DNA of 55,118 bases from Beijerinckiaceae bacterium (GTDB taxonomy: Bacteria; Pseudomonadota; Alphaproteobacteria; Rhizobiales; Beijerinckiaceae): NCBI GenBank assembly GCA_027531565.1, contig JAPZSB010000004.1:1-55118 (forward strand), written 5' to 3'. The notes below the pieces were generated by a model. That model made no database searches and was not told the DNA's origin. It saw only the letters and a list, made by a program, of their open reading frames with translations. A program made the translations under genes and the position numbers. This document shows, in pieces, positions 43,597 to 54,528 of this stretch (position 1 is its first letter; every line of letters starts with the position of its first letter).

Positions 43597-44927
43597 CAGC
43601 GTTTGCTCCCGCGCAATTTGGCCTTCTTGACGAGGCCCTCGTATTGGTGCGCCAGCAGATAGCCATGCACCTGGGCCACGGTGTCCATCGTCACCGAAAC
43701 CACGATGAGAATGGACGTCCCTCCGAAGTAGAACGGAAGCGAGGCCGCGGAAATGAGAAATTCGGGTAAGAGACAGATCACGGTGAGATAGGCCGCGCCG
43801 ATCACGGTGATGCGCGAGAGCACGTGGTCGATATAGGAAGCGGTCTTCTCGCCGGGCCGGATGCCGGGAATGAAGCCGCCATGCTTCTTCAGATTGTCGG
43901 CCGTCTCGGTCGGATTGAACACGATGGCCGTGTAGAAGAAGGCGAAGAAGATGATCAGCGCGGCGTAGAGCAGCATGTAGAGCGGCCGGCCATGCCCGAG
44001 ATAGGTGTTCATGGTCTGCAGCCATTCCGGACCGCCGGCCTGCGCGAAGCTGGCGAAGGTCGTGGGCATCAGCAGCAGCGACGAGGCGAAGATCGGCGGG
44101 ATCACACCGGCCGTGTTCAGCTTCAGCGGCAGGAACGAGGTCTGGCCCTCGAACACCTTGTTGCCCATCTGCCGCTTCGGATAGTTGATCAGCAGGCGCC
44201 GCTGCGCGCGCTCCATGAAGACGATGAAATAGATCACCACGATCGCCATCAGCAGAACGCCGAGGATCAGCCCGGTCGAGAGTGCCCCCTGGCGGCCGAG
44301 TTCGAGCGTGCCTGCAAGCGCCGAGGGCAGCTCGGCCACGATGCCGGCAAAGATGATGAGCGACGTGCCGTTGCCGATTCCGCGGCTGGTGATCTGCTCG
44401 CCGAGCCACATCAGGAACAGCGTGCCGCCGGTCAGCGTCACCACCGTCGAGAGCACGAAGAACGGCCCCGGATTCTGCACGATCGAGCCCGAGCTCTGCA
44501 GGCCCACGGCAATGCCCCAGGCCTGGAACAGCGCGAGGACCACGGTCAGGTAGCGGGTATACTGGTTGATCTGCCGCCGCCCGGATTCGCCCTCCTTCTT
44601 GAGGGCCTCGAGCGTCGGCGACACCGTCGTCATCAGCTGGATGATGATCGATGCGGAGATGTAGGGCATGATGTTCAGCGCGAAGATCGCGAGACGCCCG
44701 ACCGCACCGCCGGAAAACATGTTGAACAGGCCGAGCACACCCGCCTGCTGCTGCTTGAAGACATCAGCCAGCGCTTCCGGGTTGATCCCGGGCAGCGGAA
44801 TGTAGGTGCCGAGGCGATAGACGAGCAGCGCGCCCAGGGTGAACCAGATCCGCTTCTTGAGCTCTTCCGCCTTGGCCAGCGCGCCAAAGTTGAGATTCGC
44901 TGCAAGCTGTTCTGCTGCCGATGCCAT
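43596..44927 (-). CDS. secY: Preprotein translocase subunit SecY
   Basis: Channel-forming subunit of the Sec translocon, 443 residues with ten membrane helices. The start [17 protein letters not shown] and the motifs GINPEAL and [23 protein letters not shown] match family members. The conserved cytoplasmic loop with R(A)QRR and the C-terminal tail [13 protein letters not shown] complete it. It follows rplO after an unusually long 255-base gap with a hairpin, and precedes adk. Confidence 0.98.
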   Translation of the reverse strand: MASAAEQLAANLNFGALAKAEELKKRIWFTLGALLVYRLGTYIPLPGINPEALADVFKQQQAGVLGLFNMFSGGAVGRLAIFALNIMPYISASIIIQLMTTVSPTLEALKKEGESGRRQINQYTRYLTVVLALFQAWGIAVGLQSSGSIVQNPGPFFVLSTVVTLTGGTLFLMWLGEQITSRGIGNGTSLIIFAGIVAELPSALAGTLELGRQGALSTGLILGVLLMAIVVIYFIVFMERAQRRLLINYPKRQMGNKVFEGQTSFLPLKLNTAGVIPPIFASSLLLMPTTFASFAQAGGPEWLQTMNTYLGHGRPLYMLLYAALIIFFAFFYTAIVFNPTETADNLKKHGGFIPGIRPGEKTASYIDHVLSRITVIGAAYLTVICLLPEFLISAASLPFYFGGTSILIVVSVTMDTVAQVHGYLLAHQYEGLVKKAKLRGSKR

Positions 44928-45144
44928 CGATGAACCCTTGTCCCCGTCCCGGACGACGCGGCTCCCCGGCGGGAGGCGCCAGCCTGTCGGAACGATCAGC
45001 GGCCAGCCGCCGGACAATGAGGGCGCAATCAGGCGCTGCGCTCAAGAACCGGCGAAAGAGCTGTCGTTCTTCCGTCGAAATTTGCCATCCCGCGTCAGGA
45101 GGACACCCATCCCCGCAACCGGAACGTTGCACACATAAGAACGA

Positions 45145-45167
45145 CGCCGGGGAAAGTCACCCCGGCG
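45145..45167. other. Intercistronic hairpin between rplO and secY
   Basis: A perfect 8-bp stem CGCCGGGG/CCCCGGCG with a 7-base loop lies 15 bases past the rplO stop. No T-run follows on the minus strand, so it is more likely an mRNA-stability or processing element than a terminator. Confidence 0.55.
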
Positions 45168-45182
45168 CCGGTGTTTTTCGGA

Positions 45183-45653
45183 TCAGGCGGTCTCGCCGGC
45201 CAGCAGCTTCACCGAGCCGCCGGCCTTCTCGATCGCGGCGACCGCGCTCTTCGAGGCGCGGAACACCTCGAAGGCCAGCTTCGCCTTGAGTTCGCCGACG
45301 CCGAGGATCTTCACCCCGTCGCGCGGCTTGGAGCAGATGCCCGCCGCGACCAGCGATTCGATCGTGACCGTGGTGCCCTTGTCGAGCTTGCCGGCATCGA
45401 CGGCTTCCTGGATCCGGCCGAGATTGACCTCGTTGAGGTCGATCGCGCCGATATTGTTGAAGCCGCGCTTCGGCAGGCGACGATGCAGCGGCATCTGGCC
45501 GCCCTCGAAGCCCTTGATCGCCACGCCGGTGCGGGCCTTCTGGCCCTTCACGCCGCGACCGGCGGTCTTGCCCTTGCCCGAGCCGATACCGCGGCCCACG
45601 CGCATGCGCTTCTTGGTTGCGCCTTCATTGTCCCGAAGATCAGTGAGTTTCAT
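45183..45653 (-). CDS. rplO: 50S ribosomal protein L15
   Basis: Large-subunit protein of 156 residues. Typical features are the basic glycine-rich start [36 protein letters not shown], written here as several motifs joined by Gly, and [20 protein letters not shown]. The later half has [10 protein letters not shown]. It lies between rpmD and secY in the spc part. Confidence 0.98.
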   Translation of the reverse strand: MKLTDLRDNEGATKKRMRVGRGIGSGKGKTAGRGVKGQKARTGVAIKGFEGGQMPLHRRLPKRGFNNIGAIDLNEVNLGRIQEAVDAGKLDKGTTVTIESLVAAGICSKPRDGVKILGVGELKAKLAFEVFRASKSAVAAIEKAGGSVKLLAGETA

Positions 45654-45663
45654 CGGATTGCCC

Positions 45664-45858
45664 TCACCCTTCGATGATGCGGACCATGTGCGCGACCTTC
45701 GCGATCATCCCCCGGGTGGAGGGATTGTCGGGAAGGGTCGAGCGACGGCCGATCTTGTTCAACTTGAGGCCGATCAACGTGGCGCGCTGATCCTTCGGAC
45801 GACGGATCGGGCTGCCATATTGTTCGACGGTGATGGTCTTCTGCGAGGTCTTGGCCAT
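45664..45858 (-). CDS. rpmD: 50S ribosomal protein L30
   Basis: A 64-residue large-subunit protein. [34 protein letters not shown] and the end [15 protein letters not shown] match L30. It sits 10 bases downstream of rpsE and 10 upstream of rplO. Confidence 0.97.
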   Translation of the reverse strand: MAKTSQKTITVEQYGSPIRRPKDQRATLIGLKLNKIGRRSTLPDNPSTRGMIAKVAHMVRIIEG

Positions 45859-45868
45859 TCAACCCTCC

Positions 45869-46468
45869 TCACGCATCGACGGCTTCGCCACCATCGACAT
45901 CGCGACGGCGGGACTGCAGCACCGAGACCTTGAGGCCGCGGCGGGCAGCAACAGAACGCGGGCTGTCTTCGGCCTTGAGGGCGTCGAACGTGGCGCGGAC
46001 CATGTTATAGGGGTTGGACGAGCCGAGCGACTTCGCGACGACGTCATGCATGCCGAGGCATTCGAAGACGGCGCGCATCGGGCCGCCGGCGATGATGCCG
46101 GTACCGGCCGGAGCCGCGCGCAGCAGGACCTTGCCGGCGCCATGGCGGCCCGGAACGTCGTGATGCAGGGTACGGCCGTCACGCAGCGGCACGCGGATCA
46201 GGGCGCGCTTGGCGCTTTCCGTGGCCTTGCGGATGGCTTCCGGCACTTCGCGGGCCTTGCCGTGGCCGAAGCCGACGCGGCCCTTCTGGTCGCCGACAAC
46301 GACGAGAGCGGCAAACGCCATGCGGCGGCCACCCTTCACGGTCTTCGCGACACGGTTGATATGGACGAGGCGATCAACGAACTCGCTGTCGCGCTCTTCG
46401 CGGTCCCGGTTGCGCTCGCGTCCGCCCTCGCGGCCGCGGCCCCCGCCGCCTTCACGTTCTGCTGCCAT
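45869..46468 (-). CDS. rpsE: 30S ribosomal protein S5
   Basis: Small-subunit accuracy protein of 199 residues. An N-terminal Gly/Arg/Glu-rich extension (about 1-25) precedes the double-stranded RNA-binding domain [40 protein letters not shown] and [18 protein letters not shown] follow. Start ATG at 46468. The extension is common in alphaproteobacteria. Confidence 0.98.
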   Translation of the reverse strand: MAAEREGGGGRGREGGRERNRDREERDSEFVDRLVHINRVAKTVKGGRRMAFAALVVVGDQKGRVGFGHGKAREVPEAIRKATESAKRALIRVPLRDGRTLHHDVPGRHGAGKVLLRAAPAGTGIIAGGPMRAVFECLGMHDVVAKSLGSSNPYNMVRATFDALKAEDSPRSVAARRGLKVSVLQSRRRDVDGGEAVDA

Positions 46469-46557
46469 GGTGTCTTTCCTTACTGGCGCGGCTACCAGGG
46501 AGGCAGCCGCTCGCTTGGTGCGGCCGGCGCGGCATGCGCCGGCTGCAGGAGCCTCGA

Positions 46558-46917
46558 TCAGAAATCGAGGCCGGCTTCACGCGCGCCATCGGCCAGAGCC
46601 TTGACGCGACCATGATAGATATATTCGCCGCGGTCGAAGACGACCTTGGTCACGCCGGCGGCGAGCGCACGCTCGGCCACCAGCTTGCCGACGACCTTGG
46701 CGGCCTCGACATCGGCGCCGGTCTTCAGCTTGCCCTTGAGATCCTTCTCGATCGTCGAGGCGGCCACAAGGGTGACACCCTTCGCATCGTCGATGATCTG
46801 GGCGTAGATCTGCTTGGAGGAACGGAAGACAGACAGGCGGGGACGCCCGTTCGCAGCCGCCCGCACCTGCTTGCGAACACGCGCCTTGCGGCGTTCGGTA
46901 GTGGTGAGATGTGCCAT
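46558..46917 (-). CDS. rplR: 50S ribosomal protein L18
   Basis: 5S rRNA-binding protein of 119 residues. [40 protein letters not shown] and the end [19 protein letters not shown] are standard. An 89-base gap separates it from rpsE, longer than most neighbours. Confidence 0.98.
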   Translation of the reverse strand: MAHLTTTERRKARVRKQVRAAANGRPRLSVFRSSKQIYAQIIDDAKGVTLVAASTIEKDLKGKLKTGADVEAAKVVGKLVAERALAAGVTKVVFDRGEYIYHGRVKALADGAREAGLDF

Positions 46918-46932
46918 GACCTGGGTCCTGCC

Positions 46933-47466
46933 TTACTTCTTCTTGCCTTCCTTGCGGAAGATGAATTCGCCCTCGTACTTGACGCCCTTGCCCTTGAAGG
47001 GCTCGGGGCCGCGATACTGGCGAATTTCCGCCGCAACCTGGCCGACCTGCTGCCGGTCAATGCCCGAGACGACGATTTCCGTCGGCTTGGGGGTCACGAT
47101 CGCGATCCCGGCCGGGATCGGATAGAGAACCGGGTGGCTGTAGCCGAGCGACAGGTTGAGGTTCTTGCCCTCGACCGCCGCCTTGTAGCCGACGCCCGTG
47201 ATCTCGAGCTTCTTCTCGAAGCCCTTGGTCACGCCGACGACCAGGTTGTTGATCCGGGCGCGGCTGGTACCCCAGAGCGCGCGGGCGCGCTTGGTTTCCG
47301 TCCGCGGATCGACGGTGATGACGTTGCCTTCGAGCTTCACGGACACATCATCCGGAACCACGAAGCTGAGCTCGCCCTTCGGACCCTTGACCGAGACCTT
47401 CTGGCCCTCGACCTTGGGGGTGGCGCCGGTCGGGATATCGACCGGCTTCTTGCCGACTTTCGACAT
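46933..47466 (-). CDS. rplF: 50S ribosomal protein L6
   Basis: Large-subunit protein of 177 residues near the GTPase centre. The start [20 protein letters not shown] and the signature [19 protein letters not shown]-like [19 protein letters not shown] are present. The end [16 protein letters not shown] is also characteristic. It is 24 bases after rpsH. Confidence 0.98.
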   Translation of the reverse strand: MSKVGKKPVDIPTGATPKVEGQKVSVKGPKGELSFVVPDDVSVKLEGNVITVDPRTETKRARALWGTSRARINNLVVGVTKGFEKKLEITGVGYKAAVEGKNLNLSLGYSHPVLYPIPAGIAIVTPKPTEIVVSGIDRQQVGQVAAEIRQYRGPEPFKGKGVKYEGEFIFRKEGKKK

Positions 47467-47490
47467 GGAAACCTCCTTTTCCCGACCTGA

Positions 47491-47889
47491 TCAGAAGACT
47501 GTGCAGAGCACTTCGCCGCCGACATTCTGGTCACGCGCATCATGATCGGCCATCACGCCACGCGGCGTGGAGATGATCGTGATGCCGAGGCCATTGGCCA
47601 CGCGCGGCATGGTGTCGACGGAGGAATAGACGCGGCGGCCCGGCTTCGAGACACGCCGGATCTCGCGGATCGCCGGCTGGCCTTCGAAATACTTGAGTTC
47701 GATGTCGAACTCGGTCCGGCCGTTATCGAACTGCGTTTCCGAATAGCCACGGATGTAGCCTTCGGACTTGAGCACGTCGAGAACGCGGGCGCGCATCTTC
47801 GAACCCGGCGTCGAGACGCGGGTCTTCTTGCGCATCTGGGCGTTGCGGATACGGGTGAGCATATCGCCGATAGGATCGATCATGGACAT
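47491..47889 (-). CDS. rpsH: 30S ribosomal protein S8
   Basis: Small-subunit protein of 132 residues binding helix 21 of 16S r[19 protein letters not shown] opens it and [20 protein letters not shown] closes it. In enterics S8 represses the spc operon. ATG at 47889 is used; ATG at 47883 (two codons later) is an alternative start. Confidence 0.98.
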   Translation of the reverse strand: MSMIDPIGDMLTRIRNAQMRKKTRVSTPGSKMRARVLDVLKSEGYIRGYSETQFDNGRTEFDIELKYFEGQPAIREIRRVSKPGRRVYSSVDTMPRVANGLGITIISTPRGVMADHDARDQNVGGEVLCTVF

Positions 47890-47901
47890 GATGTCTCCCC
47901 C

Positions 47902-48207
47902 TTACCAGCTGGATTTCACGAGGCCCGGAACCAGGCCCTTGTTGCCGAGTTCGCGCAGCGCGATACGGCTCATCTTGAACTTGCGGTAGACCGCCCGGGG
48001 ACGACCCGAAACCTCGCAGCGGAGGCGGAAGCGGACTTCGGCCGAGTTGCGCGGCATCTGCGCCAGCTTGAGCGTGGCGTTGAGGCGCTCGTCGAGCGGC
48101 AGGTCCTTGTTCTGGGTGATCGCCTTCAGGGCCGCACGCTTGCCAGCAAACTGCTTGGCGAGCTTCTGACGGCGCCTGTTCTTTTCGATCATGCCTTTTT
48201 TGGCCAT
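47902..48207 (-). CDS. rpsN: 30S ribosomal protein S14
   Basis: A 101-residue S14 of the long type without zinc-binding Cys pairs, as expected for proteobacteria. [16 protein letters not shown] and [20 protein letters not shown] and the end [18 protein letters not shown] match the family. It lies between rplE and rpsH. Confidence 0.98.
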   Translation of the reverse strand: MAKKGMIEKNRRRQKLAKQFAGKRAALKAITQNKDLPLDERLNATLKLAQMPRNSAEVRFRLRCEVSGRPRAVYRKFKMSRIALRELGNKGLVPGLVKSSW

Positions 48208-48242
48208 GAGATAACTCCTGGTTTCCGCGTCTAAGCCGGGGC

Positions 48243-48803
48243 TTACTGCCGGAACGGGAAGTTGAACAACTTGAGGAGCGCGCGGGCTTCCTCGTCGGTT
48301 TTCGCTGTGGTGCAGACGATCACGTCCATCCCCCAGATCTGATCAACCTTGTCGTAGTTGATCTCCGGGAAAACGATGTGTTCCTTGATGCCCATGGCGT
48401 AGTTGCCGCGCCCGTCGAAGGACTTGCCGTTGAGGCCGCGGAAGTCGCGAACGCGCGGCAGCGCGATCGTGATCAGTCGGTCGAGGAATTCGTACATGCG
48501 GGCCTGGCGCAAGGTCACCTTGCAGCCGATCGGCATGTTCTCGCGCACCTTGAACTGCGCGATCGCCTTGCGGGCGCGGGTGATGACCGGCTTCTGGCCG
48601 GCAATCGCCGCGAGATCGGCAGCCGCAACGGTGGCCTTCTTCGAATCCGCGGTGGATTCGCCGACGCCCATGTTCAGCACGATCTTCTCGAGGCGCGGAA
48701 TTTCCATGACGTTCTTGTAGCCGAACTGCTCCTGCATTTTCGGCACGACGACGTCGCGGTAGTACTTCTTGAGCCGCGGCTCGTAATTGGTCACATCAAG
48801 CAT
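48243..48803 (-). CDS. rplE: 50S ribosomal protein L5
   Basis: 5S rRNA-binding protein of 186 residues. The motifs [39 protein letters not shown] and [20 protein letters not shown] are diagnostic. Its start overlaps the rplX stop by 8 bases. Length is near the usual 179-185. Confidence 0.98.
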   Translation of the reverse strand: MLDVTNYEPRLKKYYRDVVVPKMQEQFGYKNVMEIPRLEKIVLNMGVGESTADSKKATVAAADLAAIAGQKPVITRARKAIAQFKVRENMPIGCKVTLRQARMYEFLDRLITIALPRVRDFRGLNGKSFDGRGNYAMGIKEHIVFPEINYDKVDQIWGMDVIVCTTAKTDEEARALLKLFNFPFRQ

Positions 48804-49113
48804 CGATCAGGTCTCCCGAACGCTTGGCAAAACGGACCTTGCGGCCGTCATCGAGCGTCTTGAAGCCGACGCGGGTCGGCTTGCCGTCCTTCGGATCGGC
48901 CACGGCCAGGTTGGACAGGTCGACCGTCCCTTCCTTGGTGATGATGCCGCCCTGCTGGGTCTGGGTCTGGCGCTGGTGCTTCTTCACGAGCGCGACGCCG
49001 CGGACGACGGCGCGGCCTTCGGCCGGACGCACTTCCAGGACTTCACCGGCCTTGCCCTTGTCGCGGCCGGAAATGACGACGACGCGGTCGCCCTTCTTGA
49101 TCTTCGCAGCCAT
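48796..49113 (-). CDS. rplX: 50S ribosomal protein L24
   Basis: Assembly-initiator protein of 105 residues with a KOW motif. [20 protein letters not shown] is the KOW core and [16 protein letters not shown] follows. ATG at 49113 shares one base with the rplN stop; longer upstream starts give non-family residues. Confidence 0.98.
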   Translation of the reverse strand: MAAKIKKGDRVVVISGRDKGKAGEVLEVRPAEGRAVVRGVALVKKHQRQTQTQQGGIITKEGTVDLSNLAVADPKDGKPTRVGFKTLDDGRKVRFAKRSGDLIDA

Positions 49114-49481
49114 CACAGCACCTCCGGCGCGAGCGAGATGATCTTCATGTGCTGGCGGGCGCGCAGCTCGCGCGGGACCGGCCCGAAGATACGGGTGCCG
49201 ACCGGCTCCTTCTGGTTGTTGATCAGCACGGCCGCATTGCGGTCGAAGCGGATCACCGAACCATCCGGGCGGCGGATGTCCTTCGCCGTGCGCACGACGA
49301 CCGCCTTCATGACGTCGCCCTTCTTCACACGGCCTTTCGGAATCGCTTCCTTGATCGACACCACGATGATGTCGCCCACACCGGCATATTTCCGCTTCGA
49401 GCCGCCGAGCACCTTGATGCACATGACGCGGCGCGCGCCGGAATTGTCGGCGACGTCGAGATTGGTTTGCATCTGGATCAT
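49113..49481 (-). CDS. rplN: 50S ribosomal protein L14
   Basis: A 122-residue protein at the subunit interface. [20 protein letters not shown], the motif [18 protein letters not shown], and the end [18 protein letters not shown] are standard. It follows an unusual 196-base gap after rpsQ. Confidence 0.99.
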   Translation of the reverse strand: MIQMQTNLDVADNSGARRVMCIKVLGGSKRKYAGVGDIIVVSIKEAIPKGRVKKGDVMKAVVVRTAKDIRRPDGSVIRFDRNAAVLINNQKEPVGTRIFGPVPRELRARQHMKIISLAPEVL

Positions 49482-49516
49482 GACCTGATCCTTCCTTTCC
49501 TTCAGATCGGTTTCCA

Positions 49517-49590
49517 GCCCGCGTCACGGGCCGGACTACGCCTGACGAGGGAGCGCGCAAACGCCCCCTCCCCCGGAACCGTCGGGTTCC
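49517..49590. other. Three hairpins in the rpsQ-rplN gap
   Basis: The 196-base gap contains GCCCG/CGGGC (49517-49531), GAGGGAGCG/CGCCCCCTC with one mismatch (49547-49570) and a perfect GGAACC/GGTTCC with loop GTCG (49575-49590). No run of T follows, so none is a clear terminator. Other gaps in this stretch are mostly under 40 bases, so the region may be an internal control point. Confidence 0.5.
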
Positions 49591-49677
49591 TTGCTTGGTT
49601 CTTTCGCTGTTGCGAGGCGCGAAGCCGTATACGCTTCGACCACAAAGCTCAAGAAGTATTTGCCCGGCAGGCCGGAC

Positions 49678-49920
49678 TTACGCCTTCTGCTCCGGCGCCA
49701 GGACAACCCAGCGCTTCAGCTTGGACATCGGACGGGTCTCCTCGATGGACACCTCGTCACCCACCTTGAAGCTGTTGGCCTCGTCATGGGCATGGTAGTT
49801 CTTCGACCGGCGGACGGTCTTCTTCAGCAGCGGATGGGTGAAGCGACGCTCCACCTTCACCACCACCGTCTTGTCCTGGACATCGCTGACGACGACGCCC
49901 TGAAGAATGCGCTTCGGCAT
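49678..49920 (-). CDS. rpsQ: 30S ribosomal protein S17
   Basis: An 80-residue OB-fold protein binding 16S r[43 protein letters not shown] and [20 protein letters not shown] are characteristic. It lies 10 bases after rpmC. Confidence 0.98.
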   Translation of the reverse strand: MPKRILQGVVVSDVQDKTVVVKVERRFTHPLLKKTVRRSKNYHAHDEANSFKVGDEVSIEETRPMSKLKRWVVLAPEQKA

Positions 49921-49930
49921 CGCTGTCTCC

Positions 49931-50146
49931 TTAGCCCTTCGCCGCGGCGGCGAGTTTGGTGCGCTGAATGGTCTTCACGCGCGCGATGTCCCGACGGACC
50001 TCGCGGACGCGCGCCATGTTCTCGAGCTGGCCGGTCGCCCGCTGGAAGCGCAGGTTGAACTGCTCCTTCTTCAGCTTGACCAGCTCGTCATGGAGCTGGT
50101 CGCCGGTCATGACCCGGAGGTCGGAAAGACGCTGATTGGATTTCAT
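49931..50146 (-). CDS. rpmC: 50S ribosomal protein L29
   Basis: A 71-residue helical-hairpin protein at the exit tunnel rim that helps dock SRP and trigger factor. [20 protein letters not shown] and the segment [20 protein letters not shown] match the family. ATG at 50146 is chosen; the frame is open further upstream but without family residues. Confidence 0.97.
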   Translation of the reverse strand: MKSNQRLSDLRVMTGDQLHDELVKLKKEQFNLRFQRATGQLENMARVREVRRDIARVKTIQRTKLAAAAKG

Positions 50147-50157
50147 CTCGCCCTCCC

Positions 50158-50571
50158 TTATTCGGCGATGCGCTGGACGAAGCGCGTCTTGAGCGGCAGC
50201 TTGGCAGCGGCCAGCGTGAGCGCCTCGCGCGCCAGTTCGACATCGACACCGCCGATCTCGAACATGATGCGGCCCGGCTTGATCTTGGCCACCCACAATT
50301 CCGGCGAGCCCTTGCCCGAACCCATGCGGACTTCCGCCGGCTTCTTGGACACGGGAACGTCCGGGAACACGCGGATCCACACACGGCCCGCACGCTTCAT
50401 GTGACGGGTCATGGCACGGCGGGCCGCTTCGATCTGGCGGGCGGTGATCCGGTCCGGATCCATCGCCTTCAGGCCGAACTCGCCGAAGGCCAGCTCGAAG
50501 CCACCCTTGGCTTCGCCCTTCACGCGACCCTTGAACTGCTTACGAAATTTCGTTCGCTTCGGTTGCAACAT
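50158..50571 (-). CDS. rplP: 50S ribosomal protein L16
   Basis: A 137-residue protein near the A-site. [19 protein letters not shown], the RNA-contact [18 protein letters not shown] and the segment [20 protein letters not shown] are diagnostic. It lies 12 bases after rpsC. Confidence 0.99.
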   Translation of the reverse strand: MLQPKRTKFRKQFKGRVKGEAKGGFELAFGEFGLKAMDPDRITARQIEAARRAMTRHMKRAGRVWIRVFPDVPVSKKPAEVRMGSGKGSPELWVAKIKPGRIMFEIGGVDVELAREALTLAAAKLPLKTRFVQRIAE

Positions 50572-50583
50572 GGCTCAAACTCC

Positions 50584-51291
50584 TCACGCCGCTTCCGGCG
50601 CGCGGCGGCCCTGCGAACGCTGATCCTGCGTTTCGGCGCGCTTGTCCTGCGCCATCGGATCATGCTCGAGGATCTCGCCCTTGAAAATCCAGACCTTGAT
50701 GCCGCAGGTGCCGTAGGCCGTATGGGCCGTGGCAACCCCGTAATCGACATCGGCGCGCAGCGTATGCAGCGGCACGCGGCCTTCGCGATACCATTCGACG
50801 CGGGCGATTTCAGCCCCGCCGAGACGGCCCGACGACGTGATCTTGATGCCTTCGGCACCAAGGCGCATCGCGGACTGCACGGCGCGCTTCATCGCGCGAC
50901 GGAACGCCACGCGGCGCTCCAGCTGCTGGGCGATGGAATCGGCCACCAGCGTCGCGTCGATTTCCGGCTTGCGGACCTCGACGATGTTCAGAGCGACCTC
51001 GCTCTTCGTCATCGCGGAGATCTGCTTGCGCAGCTTGTCGATATCGGCGCCCTTCTTGCCGATCACCACGCCCGGGCGGGCCGAGTGGATGGTGACGCGG
51101 CACTTCTTGTGCGGACGCTCGACGATGATCTTCGAGACCGCAGCCTGCTTCAGCACCTTCATCAGCTCTTCGCGGATCTTGAAATCCTCGTGGAGCATGG
51201 GGCCGTATTCCGCCTTGTTGGCGTACCAGCGGCTGTCCCAGGTGCGGTTGATGCCGAGGCGCAGACCGATCGGATTAACCTTCTGACCCAT
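50584..51291 (-). CDS. rpsC: 30S ribosomal protein S3
   Basis: Head protein of 235 residues at the mRNA entry channel. [20 protein letters not shown], the KH domain with [16 protein letters not shown], and the C-terminal [20 protein letters not shown] are standard. A final Arg/Gln-rich tail extends beyond the core. rplV lies 3 bases upstream. Confidence 0.99.
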   Translation of the reverse strand: MGQKVNPIGLRLGINRTWDSRWYANKAEYGPMLHEDFKIREELMKVLKQAAVSKIIVERPHKKCRVTIHSARPGVVIGKKGADIDKLRKQISAMTKSEVALNIVEVRKPEIDATLVADSIAQQLERRVAFRRAMKRAVQSAMRLGAEGIKITSSGRLGGAEIARVEWYREGRVPLHTLRADVDYGVATAHTAYGTCGIKVWIFKGEILEHDPMAQDKRAETQDQRSQGRRAPEAA

Positions 51292-51294
51292 AGC

Positions 51295-51669
51295 TTATTC
51301 CCCCGCCTGACGGACGACGATGGTGATGTTCGAGAACGGCTTCGTCACCCGGCCCGTGCGGCCGCGACCGTGGAACTGGATACGCTTCATGACGATCGAC
51401 TTGCCGACGAAGGCCTGGCTTACCACCAGTTCGTCGATGTCGAGATCATGGTTGTTCTCGGCGTTGGCGATCGCGCTTTCGAGGCACTTCTTCACATCGC
51501 GGGCGATGCGCTTCTGGCTGAACTCGAGATCGGCAAGCGCGGTGGCAACCTTCTTGCCCCGGATGAGCTGGGCAACGAGGTTGAGCTTGCGGGGGCTGAC
51601 GCGCAGATTGCGCGCAACCGCCTTGGCTTCCGTATCGGCCTCGCGCCGAACATTGGCAACCTGGCCCAT
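51295..51669 (-). CDS. rplV: 50S ribosomal protein L22
   Basis: A 124-residue tunnel-lining protein. [20 protein letters not shown], the helix [20 protein letters not shown] and the hairpin end [20 protein letters not shown] are characteristic. The tip of this hairpin is where macrolide-resistance changes arise; it looks normal here. Confidence 0.98.
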   Translation of the reverse strand: MGQVANVRREADTEAKAVARNLRVSPRKLNLVAQLIRGKKVATALADLEFSQKRIARDVKKCLESAIANAENNHDLDIDELVVSQAFVGKSIVMKRIQFHGRGRTGRVTKPFSNITIVVRQAGE

Positions 51670-51671
51670 GG

Positions 51672-51950
51672 TTACTTCCTCTTCGCCTTCTTGTCGGCGG
51701 CATGGCCGTAATAGGTACGGGTCGGCGCGAATTCGCCGAACTTCATGCCCACCATCTCTTCCGAGATGTTCACGGGAATGTGCTTCTGGCCGTTATAGAC
51801 ACCGAAGGTCAAGCCCACGAACTCCGGCAGGATCATCGAGCGGCGGCTCCAGATCTTGATCACGTCGTTGCGGCCCGAGGCGCGAGCGGCCTCTGCCTTC
51901 TTCAGAAGGTATCCGTCGACGAACGGACCTTTCCAAACTGAACGCGGCAT
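51672..51950 (-). CDS. rpsS: 30S ribosomal protein S19
   Basis: A 92-residue head protein contacting S13. [20 protein letters not shown], the motif [20 protein letters not shown] and [20 protein letters not shown] are diagnostic. ATG at 51950 is chosen over upstream starts that run through the rplB end. Confidence 0.99.
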   Translation of the reverse strand: MPRSVWKGPFVDGYLLKKAEAARASGRNDVIKIWSRRSMILPEFVGLTFGVYNGQKHIPVNISEEMVGMKFGEFAPTRTYYGHAADKKAKRK

Positions 51951-51960
51951 TAGCCTCTCC

Positions 51961-52797
51961 TTACTTCTTGCGAGCGTGGCGCGACGACACGATGAACCGG
52001 TCGGTGCGCTTGTTCGAACGCGTTTTCTTGCCCTTGGTCGGCTTGCCCCACGGCGTGACCGGATGACGGCCACCCGAGGTCCGCCCTTCACCACCACCAT
52101 GCGGATGGTCGATCGGGTTCATGGCAACACCGCGGTTATGCGGACGGAAGCCCAGCCAGCGGTTGCGGCCGGCCTTGCCGAGCGAGATGTTCATGTGGTC
52201 CGGGTTCGAGACCGCACCGATCGTCGCGAAGCACTGGCCGGAAACCAGCCGCTGCTCGCCCGAATTGAGGCGCAGGATCACGTAGCCCTGGTCACGGCCG
52301 ACGATCTGGGCATAGGTGCCCGCCGAACGGGCGATCTGACCGCCCTTGCCGATCTTCATCTCGACATTGTGGACGATCGTCCCCACCGGGATGTTCGCCA
52401 CCGGCATCGCATTGCCCGGCTTGATATCCGCATTGTCGCCCGAGATCACCGTATCGCCGACGGCGAGACGCTGCGGAGCGAGAATGTAGCTCTGCGTGCC
52501 GTCCTGATACTTGATCAGGGCGATGAAGGCCGAGCGGTTCGGATCATATTCCATGCGCTCGACGATGGCGGGCATGCCCAGCTTCTCGCGACGCTTGAAA
52601 TCGACGATGCGATACGACTTCTTGTGGCCACCGCCGCGGAAGCGGACGGTGACACGGCCGAGATTGTTGCGGCCGCCCTGGCTGTGCTTGCCCTCGGTGA
52701 GGGCCTTGACCGGCTTGCCCTTGTACAGCTCCGACCGGTCGACGAGGACCAGCTGGCGCGTACCCGGCGTGACGGGATTGTATTGCTTCAGTGCCAT
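51961..52797 (-). CDS. rplB: 50S ribosomal protein L2
   Basis: Peptidyl-transferase-centre protein of 278 residues. [20 protein letters not shown] opens it. [19 protein letters not shown] and [19 protein letters not shown], which holds the conserved His of the catalytic region, are typical. It lies between rplW and rpsS. Confidence 0.99.
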   Translation of the reverse strand: MALKQYNPVTPGTRQLVLVDRSELYKGKPVKALTEGKHSQGGRNNLGRVTVRFRGGGHKKSYRIVDFKRREKLGMPAIVERMEYDPNRSAFIALIKYQDGTQSYILAPQRLAVGDTVISGDNADIKPGNAMPVANIPVGTIVHNVEMKIGKGGQIARSAGTYAQIVGRDQGYVILRLNSGEQRLVSGQCFATIGAVSNPDHMNISLGKAGRNRWLGFRPHNRGVAMNPIDHPHGGGEGRTSGGRHPVTPWGKPTKGKKTRSNKRTDRFIVSSRHARKK

Positions 52798-52815
52798 TGT
52801 CTATCCACTCCCGTC

Positions 52816-53112
52816 TCAAAGGCCGGTCGTGACGTCGATGCTGTGGCCCTCGGCGAGGGTAACCACGGCCTTCTTGACGTCAGACTGCCGACCGATCGTG
52901 CCGCGGAAGCGCTTCTCCTTGCCCTTGCGGACGAGGGTGTTGACGCTTTCGACCTTCACGTCGAACAGCTTCTCGACCGCCTGCTTGATCTGCGGCTTGG
53001 TGGCGGTCTTGGCCACCTTGAACACGACCTTGTTGTGCTCGGAGAGCGCGGTCGCCTTCTCGGTGATGACCGGCGAAAGGATGACGTCGAAAAGCTTCGG
53101 ATCGATGCTCAT
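52816..53112 (-). CDS. rplW: 50S ribosomal protein L23
   Basis: A 98-residue tunnel-rim protein that docks trigger factor. [20 protein letters not shown], the segment [20 protein letters not shown] and [20 protein letters not shown] match the family. ATG at 53112 is used; an ATG five codons upstream would overlap rplD. Confidence 0.98.
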   Translation of the reverse strand: MSIDPKLFDVILSPVITEKATALSEHNKVVFKVAKTATKPQIKQAVEKLFDVKVESVNTLVRKGKEKRFRGTIGRQSDVKKAVVTLAEGHSIDVTTGL

Positions 53113-53123
53113 GTCCGTTCCCC

Positions 53124-53747
53124 TCAACCAGCGAGCCGCGCGGAGAGCGCGTCGAGCGCGGCAGTGGTCAGCACGAGCTTCTCACGCCGCAGGATGTCAT
53201 AGACGTTGATGCCCTGCACGGGCAGCACGTCGATGTTCGGAATGCTGCGCGAGGCCAGGACGAAATTGTCCTGCAGCTCGGCGCCGCCGATGATCAGCGC
53301 GCTCGACAGGCCCAGCTTGCCGAAGGTGTCCCTCAGCGCCTTGGTCTTCGGCGTATCGATCTCGGCCTTGTCCAGCACGATGATCTGGCTGTCCTTGGCC
53401 TTGGCCGACAGCGCGAGCTTCAGGGCAAGCACGCGCACCTTCTTCGGCAGATCATGCGCATGGCTGCGCGCGATCGGACCGAAGGCCTTGCCGCCGCCGC
53501 GGAACTGCGGCGCCTTGGCCGAGCCGTGACGGGCATTGCCGGTGCCCTTCTGCTTGTAGAGCTTCTTGGTCGTGCGGTTGATCGTCGAACGCTCCTGCGC
53601 CTGATGCGTCCCGGCCTGCCGCTTGGCGAGCTGGTAGCGCACCATGCGATGCAGGATGTCGACGCGCGGCTCGAGACCGAAAACGGCCTCCGCGAGCTCG
53701 ACCGAACCGGCTTCCTTGCCGGCAAGGGTGGTGATGGCCAGTTTCAT
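53124..53747 (-). CDS. rplD: 50S ribosomal protein L4
   Basis: A 207-residue protein whose long loop lines the exit tunnel. The loop motif [26 protein letters not shown] is intact. The C-terminal half has [20 protein letters not shown]. In enterics L4 represses the S10 operon by attenuation. It is 5 bases after rplC. Confidence 0.98.
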   Translation of the reverse strand: MKLAITTLAGKEAGSVELAEAVFGLEPRVDILHRMVRYQLAKRQAGTHQAQERSTINRTTKKLYKQKGTGNARHGSAKAPQFRGGGKAFGPIARSHAHDLPKKVRVLALKLALSAKAKDSQIIVLDKAEIDTPKTKALRDTFGKLGLSSALIIGGAELQDNFVLASRSIPNIDVLPVQGINVYDILRREKLVLTTAALDALSARLAG

Positions 53748-53752
53748 GATGC

Positions 53753-54475
53753 TCAGGCCTCCGTCGTTTCAGCCGACGCCGGAGCGTCATCCGCGCCGCC
53801 GTTCAGGCGGAACTTGCCGGGAACCGGCGCGTCCTTGTGAACCGGCTTCTTGACCGCGTCGCGAACGGTGATCCAGCCACCCTTCACCCCCGGAACCGCA
53901 CCCTCGACGAGGATCAGGCCGCGCTCCGCATCGGTGCGGACGACCTTGAGGTTCAGCGTGGTGACGCGCTCGACACCGAGATGGCCCGGCATCTTCTTGT
54001 TCTTGAAGGTCTTGCCCGGGTCCTGGCGGCCACCGGTCGAACCGATCGAGCGGTGCGAGACCGAGACGCCGTGGGTGGCGCGGAGACCGCCGAAATTCCA
54101 GCGCTTCATGCCGCCGGCAAAGCCCTTGCCGGTGGTCGTGCCCGTCACGTCGACGAACTGGCCCGGCACGAAATGGTCCGCCGTGATCTCGGCGCCGACC
54201 GGGATCACGCCCTGGTCATCGACGCGGAACTCGACGAGCTTCATGCGCGGCTCGACCTTGGCCACCGCGAAACGCTCGCGCTCGGCCTTCGACACGTTCT
54301 TCGGCTTGGCCTTGCCCGCACCGAGCTGCAGCGCGACGTAGCCGTCCCGCTCGGCAGTCTTGTGCGCGACGACCTGGCAGCCATCCAGACGCAGCACCGT
54401 CACGGGGACATGTTCCCCGCCTTCGGTGAAAACTCGGGTCATGCCGAGCTTCTGTGCAATTACCCCTGACCTCAT
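53753..54475 (-). CDS. rplC: 50S ribosomal protein L3
   Basis: A 240-residue protein near the peptidyl-transferase centre. [20 protein letters not shown], the motif [20 protein letters not shown] with the conserved Gln/Lys-rich finger, and [20 protein letters not shown] are standard. A short acidic Ala/Glu/Thr tail ends the protein. Confidence 0.98.
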   Translation of the reverse strand: MRSGVIAQKLGMTRVFTEGGEHVPVTVLRLDGCQVVAHKTAERDGYVALQLGAGKAKPKNVSKAERERFAVAKVEPRMKLVEFRVDDQGVIPVGAEITADHFVPGQFVDVTGTTTGKGFAGGMKRWNFGGLRATHGVSVSHRSIGSTGGRQDPGKTFKNKKMPGHLGVERVTTLNLKVVRTDAERGLILVEGAVPGVKGGWITVRDAVKKPVHKDAPVPGKFRLNGGADDAPASAETTEA

Positions 54476-54528
54476 GGGCGCTGTTCCTTATTCCAGAGGA
54501 GGTCCACAAAACCTGATCGCCGGAGCGA

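Noticed and set aside
43597-44409. N-terminal extension of adk through secY
   Set aside because: Adenylate kinase begins with its P-loop at 43596; the extension is an out-of-frame reading of secY.
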